In this document: positions 20,979-33,045 of the stretch, one piece after another
How positions within the stretch are numbered: the first letter of the stretch is position 1
Layout of the letters: each line of letters begins with the position of its first letter
Assembly (NCBI GenBank): GCA_021229015.1
Contig: CM037792.1
Coordinates: forward strand, 44,645,880-44,709,879
Source of the DNA: Solen grandis
Taxonomy: Eukaryota > Mollusca > Bivalvia > Adapedonta > Solenidae
Reading direction: 5' to 3'
DNA length: 64,000 nucleotides
The notes under the pieces: generated by a model
The model's input: the letters and a program-made list of their open reading frames with translations, nothing else
The model's database searches: none
What the model was told of the DNA's origin: nothing
Translations under genes and position numbers: made by a program

Positions 20979-22870
20979 TTAATATCTTCGCACGGTGATG
21001 GCTTTTATCACTGTACAGATTCCGCAGTCACTGCATCTTCCGGGAGGTTGTTCCATGCGTTCATTGATCGAGAAGAGGATCTGTGTACTCCTGAATTTGT
21101 CCAATTTCCACGAATGTCCTCTTGTTCTATCGTTTTCAGCTATTTTAATGTTTGGAATATCTGCCATATCGTATTGATGTAGTATCTTGAAAAGATTAAC
21201 CATGTCTGCTCTATCTCTGCCGTAAATTAATGTTGGTAGTCCTAAATGAAGCATTCTTTCTCTATATGATAAAGTTTTTAACCCTGTTACTAATTGTGTT
21301 GCTCTTCTTTGAACGCTTTATATTGCTATGATATCTTTCTTGAGATAAGGTTTCCAAATAGAAGCTGCATATTCAAAATGCGGTCTTATCAAGGTTTTAT
21401 AGAATGGTAAATATACCTCTTTGTCTAGTACTGGAATGTGTTACGGATGATCCCGATAATTTGATTAGCTTTTTCACCTTCTCTTGTATATGTGTTGTGA
21501 ATTTTAGTTCATTGTCGAAAATTACTTCAAGATCTTTCTCTTCTTTGATGTTTTCTATTTGACTTATGGCATCGCCTTTTCCTATTTTGTAGTTATATTG
21601 AGGATTATTCCTGTCTAAATGCACATACTTACATTTACTTGAATTGAACTTTATTTGCCATAAACATGACCAGTCTTCTACAGCATCTATGTCTTTTTGG
21701 AGATATTTTGTCTACATCGTTTGAAATTTCTTTATAGATTTTTTGTGTTATCTGCGAATAACTTTGTGATATTATTAACCGTATCTGGAAGGTCGTTTAT
21801 GACTTTAAAAATAGGACTGGGCCCAACACCCTTCCTTGAGGGATGCCACTTTAAACCTTCTTCCATTGGGAACATGAATTCCCTAAACGAACCTGTTGTT
21901 TGCGAATTTAGAAAATTCTTGATCCATTCAAGTATGCTTCCACCTATACCGTATGCTTTTAGTTTTAACAATAATCTTTGATGAGGGCCAGTGTTAAATG
22001 GTTTAGCAAGTCCAAATATATACAATCTATGTTGCACCCCCCCCCCCCTTTCCAGAATTTCGGACCATTCTTCTACCACTTCAAGTACTTGTGTGACACA
22101 AGATCTTGATCGAAAACCATGTTGGTTTTCTGCAAACAAGTTGTTACTTTCCATGTGATTAACAATACTGTCTCTAATGAATGACTCTAGTACTTTACAT
22201 AATATCACCGTTAGACTCAGGTCTGTAATTACTACAAGATTTTTTATCTCCTTTTTCAAAAAATAGCTGTTACTTGTGCTAATTTCCATACATTTGGTAA
22301 CTGACCAGATAGTAGAGATTTGTTAAATATAATGCATAATGGTTTGTCTAATTCATGATGGCATTCCTTTAAAAGCATTGGGTGAATGCAGGCGATTTCG
22401 AAGGATCTAAAGCTTTCAACTTTTTAATACTTCTGTTTCTGTTACCTCTTTTCCAAGGGACCTGTCAATGCAGGATGGTATGGTTTCAGTATCGTCATTT
22501 ATGAAAACACTGGCAAAGAAAGTATTTAACAATTCACATTTTCTTTTTTTCATCGCTGGTAATTGTACCATCCTCGTCTCTAAGGTTCCCAATATTTGAT
22601 TTTGTCTTCAATTCCGAGGAAACATGGCTCCAAAAGGATTTATTATCGTTTTTTATATTTTTGCCAACTTTTTCTCAAAGTTATATTAAGCTGTTCTACA
22701 AGCCGATGTTGCCCTGTTTCTATTTTTTATCTGTGATGGCCTTTATTGCATTTTTATCAATCCATTTCCGTTTTTGTTTGTTTTTTCTTTGTTTTGGTTT
22801 TGGAATAAAACGATCAATTCCTTCATTTATTTTAGTGTGTATATAATTCCAGCATTTTTCCATATTTTTA
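20979..22870 (-). pseudogene. Decayed LINE reverse transcriptase (CR1/L2/Rex-like)
   Basis: On the minus strand, pieces of one RT appear in order across several frames: SFWSHVSSELKTKSNIGNLR and LLNTFFASVF (about 22640-22530), LKALDPSKSP with LLKECHHELDKPLCIIFNKS (about 22430-22320), ESFIRDSIVNHMESNNLFAE and NQHGFRSRSCVTQVLEVVEE, then HQRLLLKLKAYGI, and LPDTVNNITKLFADNTKNL. The 3' end gives LPTLIYGRDRADMVNLFKIL and CSDCGICTVIKAITVRRY. Motif A is ruined (the KAFD-type block reads AKPFNTG) and motif C reads FADN in place of FADD. There are at least four frame changes. The endonuclease and ORF1 are missing, so it is a 5'-truncated dead copy. The clade call is by motif likeness only. Confidence 0.82.
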
Positions 22871-23320
22871 TCAACAATTTAGTTTAAACATATTTATTTC
22901 TCCAAAGCAGTAAGTAAATAAAATACGTGACAATAACATATACATGTTGAGAATTGGATTAGACTGGAAGCCCAAGGCTTATAAAAGTCTTCTCCATATT
23001 ATTGTTAATTACATTTGTCGGTGGATACTATAAATTATCATTTTTCACAATTTGAATGTATCATAAAAACACTTATCACCATAATATATTTTAGAGAGAG
23101 AGAGAGAGACGGGGGGAGGGGTGTTTAGATTAGAGATCAACATATACGTAAGAAAAAAAAGGAAAAAAAAGCACTCACAGCAATTCATTGCTCAGGAATG
23201 AAAACGTTTACTATTGATAATAAACCTTTGAACAGAATCAAATATCGATTTGTCTTCTTGTGTTGACATACTTGGATTTCCACATAAAAGAGTTTCAAAA
23301 GGAGTGTTTACGGGTAGTTC
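22871..23320. other. Spacer with short GA run
   Basis: AT-rich sequence with a GA run at about 23094-23110 followed by a G-rich GACGGGGGGAGGGG. No gene seen. Confidence 0.5.
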
Positions 23321-26300
23321 ATTACGGCTTTCCGCAAACCTGCGGAAAACGTATAGGGTTTGTTATGTTTCTTCTTATTATTATTATTATTCCTCATTTT
23401 CCAACCAAATCCAAGAGTTAATTTCAGTATGTTGCCAGTGTCTGAGCAAAATGAAAATTAAATTGCCACGACAAAAACGTTCAAATTTTTAAATTCTGTC
23501 ATTTTAAATTTTCAATGACGTCAAACGACGTAAGATTTGACGTCAGCATCAAAAGTTTATTTTTTGTCGTTTTATCTTGATATTTTCACAGAAGAAGTAT
23601 GTTATGATGTAGATGTGCACCTTGTCTTTCAAATTTTCAAATTCGAAAAATGTAAGATTTTATGGCAAAACCGAGTTTCGAACTTTGGTCCTAAAACTAT
23701 TATTTAACATTACAAAGGCTACTGATGAGATAGAAGCATGAAAATTGGACAGCTCATCGGCCCAGAGGTCTACTTTTATTTCTATGAATGATTTCCTTTT
23801 AAGTCACGTGGTTATGACGTCATTTAAAGAGCAAAATCCTATTTTTAATTATTAAGATTTCTCTGGCTCTGGCATCATGCATTTTGAGTCAATTTTAATT
23901 GAAATTGCAGTAATAAAAAAGTATCTATTTATACATTCAATCATTTTCAGTTTTCATTGGCGTCATATGACGTCAGATTTGACGTCAGCTTCAAAAGGTT
24001 GTTCGCGCCATAGAGCCTTTAATTTTGGTCCAATTATCTTGATATTTTTCCAGAAGATGTATTTTAGGATCTAGAAGTGCACCTTGGCATTCAAATTTCC
24101 AAATTCTAAAATGTTAAGATTTCGTGGCAATACCGAGTTTCGAACTTTGGTCCAAAAATTAAATTTAAATGTCACAAAGCGCCCTGATGCGTTAGAAGCA
24201 TGAAAATTGTACAGCATATCGGCATAAAAGTTTACATTCTATTTTCTGAATGATTTTCTCTTAAGTCACGTGGTTATGACGTCATCAAAAAGTCAAAAAG
24301 CATTTCTTTTTAAAGTTTTCTCTCGCTCTGGTATCATCAATTTTGAGTCAATCTTAATTCTCTCACCAGTATTCATACAGTTAAAATTGAAATGATCCGT
24401 ACTGCAAAAATTGTTTGTTTTGTCACGGGATTATGACGTCATGCATACTTAAGCAAGAATTATTTTAAAAAATCATATAAAATCGCCAATTAGACCAATG
24501 AACTTAAAATTTTCAAGAATGTCGAAACTTCGTACGTTCATAAGTCTTTGAAAATTTTAAGTAATTACGTCATCAAACATGTCAGATATTAATGCTTACT
24601 GGAATGCCTACTTAAAAATATGAAAACAAACCTGTTCGCATTCTCGAAGATATTTTTTCTGGATTAATAGAACGTTAGCTGAACATGTCATTCCAAAAAA
24701 GATACTTTTCTTTAGTCACTTGATTTTGACGTCGTTGAAATATTAAAATCATTTATTTCAATATGTATTCGCGCTCCACCGTCATGAGTATTGATGCCAA
24801 TCTTAAGCATACCTTAAGAAATTTATGTTGTACCACTTGTTTATGACAACATTGGTTTGTAAGCAAAATATATTAAAAAGATCAAAAGATTGGACATATT
24901 AACTTTAGATAAGTAATATTGCCGTATCTTAACATGCGCAAAAAGTCAAGAAATTTCAAGTGATTACGTTATCAAACATGATTTATTCATGTTGTTTCGT
25001 AAAAGGGCTTATTCATGGAAATATATTAATTTGAAGAAAGAAACGAAAGTGGTCATTGTGTTGGTTCAGCAAGATCCGATTGTTCTTTTGCAGTAAAAAG
25101 TGCCTGTGTTGAATAGTGAATTGTGATACGTTTTTGAGTTAATGAGTCGCATTTACGATGAATTAGTATAATTATACTAGAGCCAGAAAACCCATACTGA
25201 TATCTTATTGCATTTGTTATCACGGCTTTCCGCAAACCTGAAGAAAATGACAAATACATGTAATTCTACCTATCGATTTTTTTTATCTTTTCTAAAAGTT
25301 TAACGGTTTCTTTTTCTAAATCTGTAAAATAAGGAAATATATAAAGCAAATGAATTGTTGAAAGTTTCAAAACGTTTATAACGTGTATTACATAAAAATA
25401 AGAAATTATTTTCATGATTTTGCTTACACCTCTGCTTTTGCAAATGTAAAAAGCTCAATCAATTTCAAAGTTTTTTTTTTTTTTTTTTTTTAATTTTTTA
25501 AAAATATTAAATAAAGAATAAAAAAAAAAAAATTTAAAATCGACTGAATAACGTAAGAAAACAATTTTTGAGGATAGTATTACATGTATCTTAAAATTTT
25601 CCTGTTTTTTTGTTTTTTTCTGAATGATAGTAAATGGTTGTGTAATCATATATGATCCATATTTATGCTTTCTCAATATCTTCTTAAGAAGATGAAAATA
25701 AATAGAAAAAAAGATTTAAAGCTTTTTTGATATTTTATCTTGATATTTTCACAAAAGATGCATATTATGATGTAGATGTGCACCTTGTCTTTCAAATTTT
25801 TAAATTCGAAAAATTTAAGAATTTATTGCAAAACCGAGTTTCGCACTTCGGTCCTAAAACTTTTATTTAATGTTACAAACGCTACTGATGAGATAGAAGC
25901 ATGAAAATTGGACAGCTTATTGGCCCAGAGGTCTACTTTCTTTTCTCTGAAAGATTTCCTTTTAAGTTACATGGTTATGACGTCATTCAATGGACAAAAT
26001 CCTAATTTTTCAAAGATTTCTCTCGCTCTGGCATCATACATTTTGAGTCAATTTTAATGAAATTGAAATTGCAGCGATAAAAAAGTATCTTTTTATACAT
26101 TCAATCATTTTCAATTTTCATTGGCGTCATATGACGTCAGATTTGACGTCAGCTTCAAAAGGTTGTTCGCGCCATACAGCCTTCAATATTGGCCCGATTA
26201 TCTTGATATTTTTACAAAAGATGTATTTTAGGATGTAGATCTCCATCTTGGCATTCAAATTCGAAAAGATTAAGATTTCATGGCAATACCGAGTTACAAA

Positions 26301-27285
26301 CTTTGGTCAAAAATTAAATTTAAATGTTAAAAAAAAACCTCTGATGCGTTACAAGCATGAAAATTGGACAGCAAATCGGCATAGAAGTTTACATTCTATT
26401 TTCTGAATGAGTTTCTCTTTAGTCACGTGGTTATGAGGTCATCAAAAAGACAAAAACAATCTTTTTAAAGATTTCTTTCGCTCTGGTATCATGAATTTAA
26501 AGTCAATCTTAATTATATCTTCAGAATTGATAGAGTTAAAATTGAAGTGATGCATACTGCATGAAATGTTTGTTTTGTCACGTGATTATGACGTCATGCA
26601 TACTTGAGCAAGAATTATTTTGAAAAATCATATAAAATCGCCAATGAACTTAAACTTTTCAAAATTGTCGAAACTTAGTACGTTCATAAGGTCTTGAAAA
26701 TTACAAGTGATTACGTCATCAAACATAGCAGTTATTCAAGTTTGATGGAATGCCTACTTGAAAATGTGAAAACAAACCTGTTCGCATTCTCGAAGATACT
26801 TTTTTTTTTGATTAATAGAACGTTAGCTGAACATGTCCTTGCAAAAAAAGATATTTTTCTTTATTCTTTAGTCACTTGATTTTGACGTCGATAAAATATA
26901 AAAATCATTCATTTCAATACGTATTCGCGCTCCCGCGTCATGAGTATTGATTCCAATCTTAAGCATACCTTAAATAATTTATGTTGTGTCACTTGTTTAT
27001 GACAACATTGATGTGTAAGCAAAATATATTAAAAAGATCAAAAGATTGTATATATTAACTTTAAAAAGTAATAATGCCGTACCTTAACATGCGCAAAAAG
27101 TCAAGAAATTTCAAGTGATTACGTTATCAAACATGACTTATTCATGTTTTTCGTAAAAGGGCTAATTCAGGGAAATCTATTAATTTGAAGAAAGAAATAT
27201 AAGTGGACATTGGGTTGGTTGTGCAAGATGCGATTGTTTTTTTGCAGGAATGAATGCCTGCGTTGAACAGTGAATTGTGATACGT
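23321..27285 (+). mobile_element. Palindrome-led element with 2163-bp direct repeat rich in TGACGTCA
   Basis: It opens ACGGCTTTCCGCAAACCTGC, in which TTTCCGCA-AACC-TGCGGAAA is a perfect 8-bp hairpin, followed by TTTCTTCTTATTATTATTAT. From about 23552 to 25250 the sequence is repeated at about 25715-27285 with offset 2163. Within each copy there are two sub-units about 460 bp apart, each with ACCGAGTTTCGAACTTTGGT, TAGAAGCATGAAAATTGGAC, GTCACGTGGTTATGACGTCA and, between them, ATGACGTCAGATTTGACGTC. The hairpin's left half recurs at 25222. No protein is encoded. The second copy runs into an assembly gap. Confidence 0.7.
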
Positions 27286-27385
27286 NNNNNNNNNNNNNNN
27301 NNNNNNNNNNNNNNNNNNNNNNNNNNNNNNNNNNNNNNNNNNNNNNNNNNNNNNNNNNNNNNNNNNNNNNNNNNNNNNNNNNNNN
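27286..27385. other. Assembly gap of 100 N
   Basis: Exactly 100 N, probably a gap of unknown size. It falls where the second copy of the 2163-bp repeat should reach its hairpin-like end, so the repeat probably broke the assembly. Confidence 0.95.
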
Positions 27386-27529
27386 AGTTTAATAGTTTCT
27401 GATGTTAGCACGCAATTTTAGTTCTCATTAACATAATTGTAAAACCTTCATTTTTTTACAATGAAGTGCTTACCTACCAGTTTAGATATTAGAAAAGAAT
27501 AAACATTAATTATAACGTTATTAGTGTCT
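27386..27529. other. Short spacer after the gap
   Basis: Begins AGTTTAATAGTTTCTGA, weakly like the sequence after repeat copy 1 (about 25297, AGTTTAACGGTTTCT). Nothing else seen. Confidence 0.4.
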
Positions 27530-27960
27530 TCCGATTGTAGCTCCTCTCATCCCAGCAGGAATGCTAATTTCTCACCACAAGAGTCTTAATGTGTGGCATG
27601 TTGTGTAAGGATCCTAACCAGATTCTTTGATCCCGATTGACTACAGATGATATTAAGAAAACATGTTCAACTGTCAGGTTTGATAACGGTATATCGCTTT
27701 ACCTTGTATTTAAAAAGAGATTCTTGAGAAAATTAACGCAGTTGAACAGGTTTTATATTTGCTATGGCAGCTCACAGGCTGTTGTGCTTATCTTCTTGTT
27801 GAATGGTGGGATACGAGATGTCACTGTTTTTAGCAGTATACAGCAAGGTTCAGTAATTGAGAGCAATCATTCGTTACAACTTAACCTGTTATAACCCTGG
27901 AATAACAAACGGTTGGGGAATATCAGCCCTGAAAGTTGGCATTCCAGTCATTTTGTATTT
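27530..27960 (+). repeat. Unrecognised dispersed repeat (family D), copy 1
   Basis: Shares an ordered series of blocks with 35205-35650, 51590-51960 and 56885-57180: GTAGCTCCTCTCATCCCAGC, AACCAGATTCTTTGAT, GATATTAAGAAAACATGTTC, AGAAAATTAACGCAGTTGAA, TTGCTATGGCAGCTCACAGG and CTTATCTTCTTGTTGAATGG. The open frame at 27637-27894 is not conserved in the other copies, so it is not treated as a gene. Confidence 0.65.
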
Positions 27961-28099
27961 GATGTGATGTCTTACGTGACATTCGTGAAAGCAAATCGGG
28001 GAATGCGAGGCTTGGATTCCCTTGAATGAGAGTTTTGGGCGACTAACCGTTCCCAGGGGCATTTGTTGTTATTTCCCAATTTACTGTAATTTTGTTTCC

Positions 28100-28101
<2 letters not shown>

Positions 28102-28142
<41 letters not shown>

Positions 28143-28161
28143 TGTGTGTGTGTGTGTGTGT
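28102..28161. repeat. TA/TG compound microsatellite
   Basis: About 19 TA units then ten TG units. The open frames crossing it are compositional. Confidence 0.97.
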
Positions 28162-29334
28162 CACAGTAGGGGTATATATTTTCAGTTTAAAAGTAAAATC
28201 ACAAAACAGAGCATAAACTTCGATTAGATTTGTTTCTTTTCGTCTTATTTCTTTTCTACAATACATTTTAATGCACATTGTTAATCGGTGTCTTTTTTTG
28301 TTCAGTTTTAATAATCAGACATGAAAAGGTTATTTATTGTTACTAAATTAGATGTCTAAAATGACGACCTAGGTGGTCTTTCCAGAGATAGTAAATAAGA
28401 TAGGTTCTGTGACATGACTTAATGGTGCAGGCTTTTAATAAAAAAAATGCAACTTTTTTAAAGGATACAACATATTGACAAAGGCACCACTTAATTTGTT
28501 TAAATTGAATTTGAACTCGTTGAAATCAGTGCGTTATTTTTGCTAAAATGATAATTGTACTTTTTCCGTTTAAAGTTTAATTGTTCACACAGCGAATTCT
28601 AACTTCCAAATAATATCTCTCTGCTCTTTAAGATTTTGCCTCAACTGGAAAATAAAGAGCATGTCATTATGTTTTGATATGTATATGAGACAATGTTTGG
28701 AGTATTATCAATAATGATATTCTGTGATTTTAATGTCCACGTCAATGATGGCTATACATGTTCGAATAAAAAAAAAATAATTAAAATATTTGATTATTTC
28801 ATAGCGGTTTTGCCATACGATTGAATTTGCAGGAACAGATGAGCCACATGTGCATATATCAATTTTGTATAACCTGTGGAATAAAATAAATGTACGTTTT
28901 TGTTAATATTAGAAAAAACATGTTACAAATAACATTTGCAACTTAGAGATAACTGTGCTATACATTTATTTTTCTTATTTAACGATATTATAGATGTTTA
29001 TAGTACAATACTGGAAAGGATAATAATTATTTTAGTGTTAAGTAGCTTAGCGTTTGAAACAACATAGTACAGCATACTGACCGGAAAAAAAGGCAACTTG
29101 AATAATAATGTCATAGAAACTCGGAAATTGTTTTGCAATACTCGCGTCTTATGTGATGCAGGCCCGTCAAAGTTTAATACGGATTTAACAGGGTTTGCTA
29201 TATTTCCAGCTTGTGCAAGATACGTTCATCTATTCCCTAAAGGTATATTTAGAGGTGTATCCTGGACGGCCATAAACTGCAATCCAATCACAAACGAAGA
29301 TATGAAGATAAATCTTATTACAATAAATGACTGA

Positions 29335-29373
<39 letters not shown>

Positions 29374-30091
29374 TTCCGCATCTACAGCCTCATAACTGAT
29401 ATAAAAATAGGTCTGCTGTGCAAGGTTTCTGTGGGTTTGGTACATAAAAGAAAGACAACTTTGAAGTACATGTTCCCATTGTTGTTGACTTTTACAAGAA
29501 AATGAGTGATCAGACTAAATAAGACTGTATTAATATATTGAAACGCATTGGGTACTTGTGTGAATGTTTTACTTTATTTAAAGATATAAAATAGATAATG
29601 GCTTTAATTATATATATTCGTGTAGAAGTAGTAGAATTTACACTAACTTGCTTTAGGTGTATTGATTTTCAAACCATAGACCCTTGATTTTGAGTCTTAT
29701 TTCATTTTTTGTTGTTTTTTCTTCGCCTCAATATATAGACGGGTACGCAATACAAAATTGAAGATGAGAAATAATATACAAATACTATAGGAATTAGTAG
29801 ATATGAAAAAAGAAATGCACGTACTCAAGAAAAAAAGAAGATAAAAAACATACATATTGAAAAATTCGAAACAATGTTACAGTTTCCACATATATGTGAA
29901 AGAAAAGATGAATAAGACCCAGATACTATGCCGCTATAGCCGTACAAAACCGATTACTGGAACACGTCGTCCCGTCGACATTATGTATCTTCCCGTCTTC
30001 AAGAGCTGAATTGGCCATAGCGCATATAAAGCCAAACTCTGATTTGAGCGTACCTAATGTGGCAATAACAGATGTCTTTTGTGTTATATGT
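28162..30091. other. No gene seen; one microsatellite
   Basis: AT-rich. It contains the TA/GA tract at 29334-29373. The open frame at 29098-29334 has no recognisable domain. Confidence 0.5.
29334..29373. repeat. TA/GA compound microsatellite
   Basis: A short TATATA run then about 13 GA units. Confidence 0.95.
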
Positions 30092-30507
30092 TTTTCTCAG
30101 ATAGATTTACACCTATATTTGTTACTCCCAGATAGATTGACTCCTATACATGTAACTCCCAGATAGATTGACTCCTATACATGTTATTCTCAGATAGATT
30201 GACTCCTATACATGTTACTCCCAGATAGATTGACTCCTATACATGTTATTCTCAGATAGATTGACTCCTATACATGTTATTCTCATATAGATTGACTCCT
30301 ACACATGTTATTCTCAGATAGATTGACTCCCATACATGTTATTCTCAGATAGATTGATTGACTCCTATACATGTTATTCTCAGATAGATTGACTCCTATA
30401 CATGTTATTCTCAGATAGATTGACTCCTATACATGTTATTCTCATATAGATTGACTCCTTTACATGTTATTCTCAAATAGATTGACTCCTATACATGTTA
30501 TTCCTAG
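30092..30507 (+). repeat. 31-bp minisatellite, about 13 copies
   Basis: The unit is AGATAGATTGACTCCTATAC plus ATGTTATTCTC. Units differ by CTCCC/TTCTC, ATATAG/AGATAG/AAATAG and one internal GATT duplication near 30352. The first unit is the most diverged. Confidence 0.95.
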
Positions 30508-32744
30508 GTAAAGGACAGAACTACTTGAAACTTTTACGTAGCACGATTGTAATATCTTGTACGTATGCACATGTATCGTAAAATGAACTGTTTTACTATC
30601 GCCCACGAGGAGGCAGACAAGAAATATAGTAAAGTATATAGTTTGTTTTATCACTATTTCACAAGTACATGTGTATAAAAGAACCATTCTTACTTTCTAT
30701 CTTGATTGAAATGCATTATGTAAATTATTAACAATAAAAAGGTCTGTTAAACAATTATAACTCCTTTGAAAACCACACTTTGATCATATAAAATATCAAT
30801 GTTATAAGTACGATTGTACTGTAAAGTATTTTGGATACTTACGTGAATATGACCATATATTAATCACCATATAATTATCATAAAGCGATTTTAATTTTCA
30901 CAACTCTGGCGATTTTATGAATATGCCAATACTGTTTGACTATACATGGAACATTTCTTTTGGCTTTCATTTCCATTCCTGTTTGTAGGGAAATATCTTG
31001 ACTGTATATAAGTATCCAGAACACATATTTCAGATTATATTTTATCAACATATTACAAATATCCAGGGGAACCCGTGTACATAATCAATACGCGTTATGT
31101 CTAACTGGAAAAAAAATCTATTTAGCTTTCATAAATGACCAAGTACATTGTAAACTGAATATATCTTATTCATAACCCATGTGATCTTTCCAAACGTTTG
31201 ATGTACTCCAAAGTTATTCAAGTCCAAATTGTATAAACATTAAGTACATTGTTCCATACAGTGCTGTAGATAGTATTGATGCGTCATATATTCGTTTCGA
31301 CGTAATTGGTTGCAGAACGTTATATTGAATGCCATTATCAATTAACCCGAAGAATGTAGACCTAATCATGGTACAAATTTCTCTTCCTGTAGCCATTACC
31401 ATGTGACTCACACTTAATCCCCAGATGTGTATATAAGATTCACCCATTTTCCATTACATGACTAGATTTTCTATAAGGTTATGTGTTTTCAATCAGCACC
31501 ATTATTTCCCTTTTATGAGGGTAATACTAAAAACGCCATTTACAAGAATAATAAAACATATTTATAATTGTCTGCAGTTCCGCATGTATAGAGACAAAAA
31601 CAGAATGTCAGCTGCTACGGTAAGAGGACAATACGACATGTTTTCTATATAAAACCTATAATTTGTTTTTTTACGAGATCATCTGTAAGATTAATAAAGG
31701 GACTGTAGTATCGAGAACCAGTCTTATTTTATACCTGTATTAAGAACTCAGCTTTACATATCTCTATGCATTTCAACCACCGTATACCACAGTTTCCCCG
31801 AGATGCCCGATAAATATATCTTACGAAATAAGCTATTTTGCCATACCCTATCTAAAGTTGAGCAACAACAGTTAACTTCCATTTTCCTTACAGAAATAAC
31901 TTTCAATATAAACTCATCAAATGCATCCCATACTTTTGTTTGGAAACCTCCTTGTAAAAAAACGAAAAAGAAAAATGGTCTATGCAGCTCAAGGTCTTAA
32001 AAGCCTGCAAAACTGACAAAGAAAATTAAGTTTGCTCTTATCATTTTCTTCATCTACCCCAGATGTTACTGTTATCACTGACGTCTGTATATTTGACACT
32101 TATATCCATGGAAACACAATGATTAACACAAACAGAACTGGCTTTCCCAGGCGAGTTTGGAATACTGTTTGATTCATTTAATGTTAATTATCTTGAACAG
32201 TAATTCTGCATGGTTTCAATTTTGATGGATTCTTTAATTTTATGAACTAAAGATGGTCGCAAGATTTGGTGTCATATAGTGCACCTTGACCCACACCTTT
32301 ACTCACGGACTTGACTTAACTTTCAGGAAATAAGTTCTACAGGTGGCAGCCTACTATCAACTCGGCTTTCTGTTTTAATTCTGGCTTCTAATTTGAAGCA
32401 TTACTTATTTATGTGTTTTATGGATTCTGTTATTTTCCTTCAGTGTCTATCCATTTGCTCTTTATAAGCCACGTTTTGAGCACGAAGCAGCCTTAAGTCA
32501 TTTCGGACACTACTGATGCCCAAGCATCGTTTATCGAACACGCGTTCAAATAACTCTTTATTTTGATCAATATAGTGTTCTATCTTATTGTTTATTTTTG
32601 GTGTGTTTTTGTTGTTGTTGTTTTATGTTGTTGCTTTTGTTGTTGTTGTTGTTTCTTGATAAAAAAAACGATAAGTCTCATCTGATATGTTTCAGTTCTT
32701 CAGGAAAATACGTCTGCCGAATGACTGGACGTATCATGGTATGA
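30508..32744. other. No gene seen
   Basis: AT-rich unique-looking sequence. Short open frames at 31458-31652 and 31803-32000 lack recognisable content. A GTTGTTGTT-type run lies at about 32610-32653. Confidence 0.5.
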
Positions 32745-33045
32745 CGCTGTCCGCCCGTCTTTCTGTCCGTAGATATTTCATTTTGCGCAATATCAGTTTG
32801 TATTGAATTCATATTTGGTATACAAGTATATAATATCAAAAATACAGGCCAAGCTCGATTTGGGTTACAAGCTGATATAGTCATGCATCCTTTATAGGAA
32901 ATGTTTGTTTGAAAGGACTGTGTCCCCGTTTTAACTTTTGAGATACTTCATGAATTGAATTCATACATAGTAGGCAAGTGTATGATTATTATATCAAAAT
33001 ATATGTCAAGTTCGATTTGGGTTACAATCCACTGATTTATATGAT
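32745..33045 (+). repeat. Two diverged units of a dispersed repeat, about 170 bp each
   Basis: AGATATTTCATTTTGCGCAA then GAATTCATATTTGGTATACA, ATATCAAAAATACAGGCCAA and GCTCGATTTGGGTTACAA are matched by AGATACTTCATGAATTGAAT, TTCATACATAGTAGGCAAGT, ATATCAAAATATATGTCAAG and TTCGATTTGGGTTACAAT about 170 bp later. The first unit follows a CTGTCCGCCCGTCTTTCTGT string. Confidence 0.6.

Noticed and set aside
27142..27411. Minus-strand frame crossing the N gap
   Set aside because: It exists only because N is read as X; the flanks belong to a non-coding repeat.
27637..27894. 85-codon frame inside dispersed repeat copy 1
   Set aside because: The other three copies of the repeat have stops and indels in this frame, so there is no sign of a conserved protein.
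28022..28278. Frames over the TA/TG tract
   Set aside because: They are microsatellite readings (YIYIY, VCVCV).
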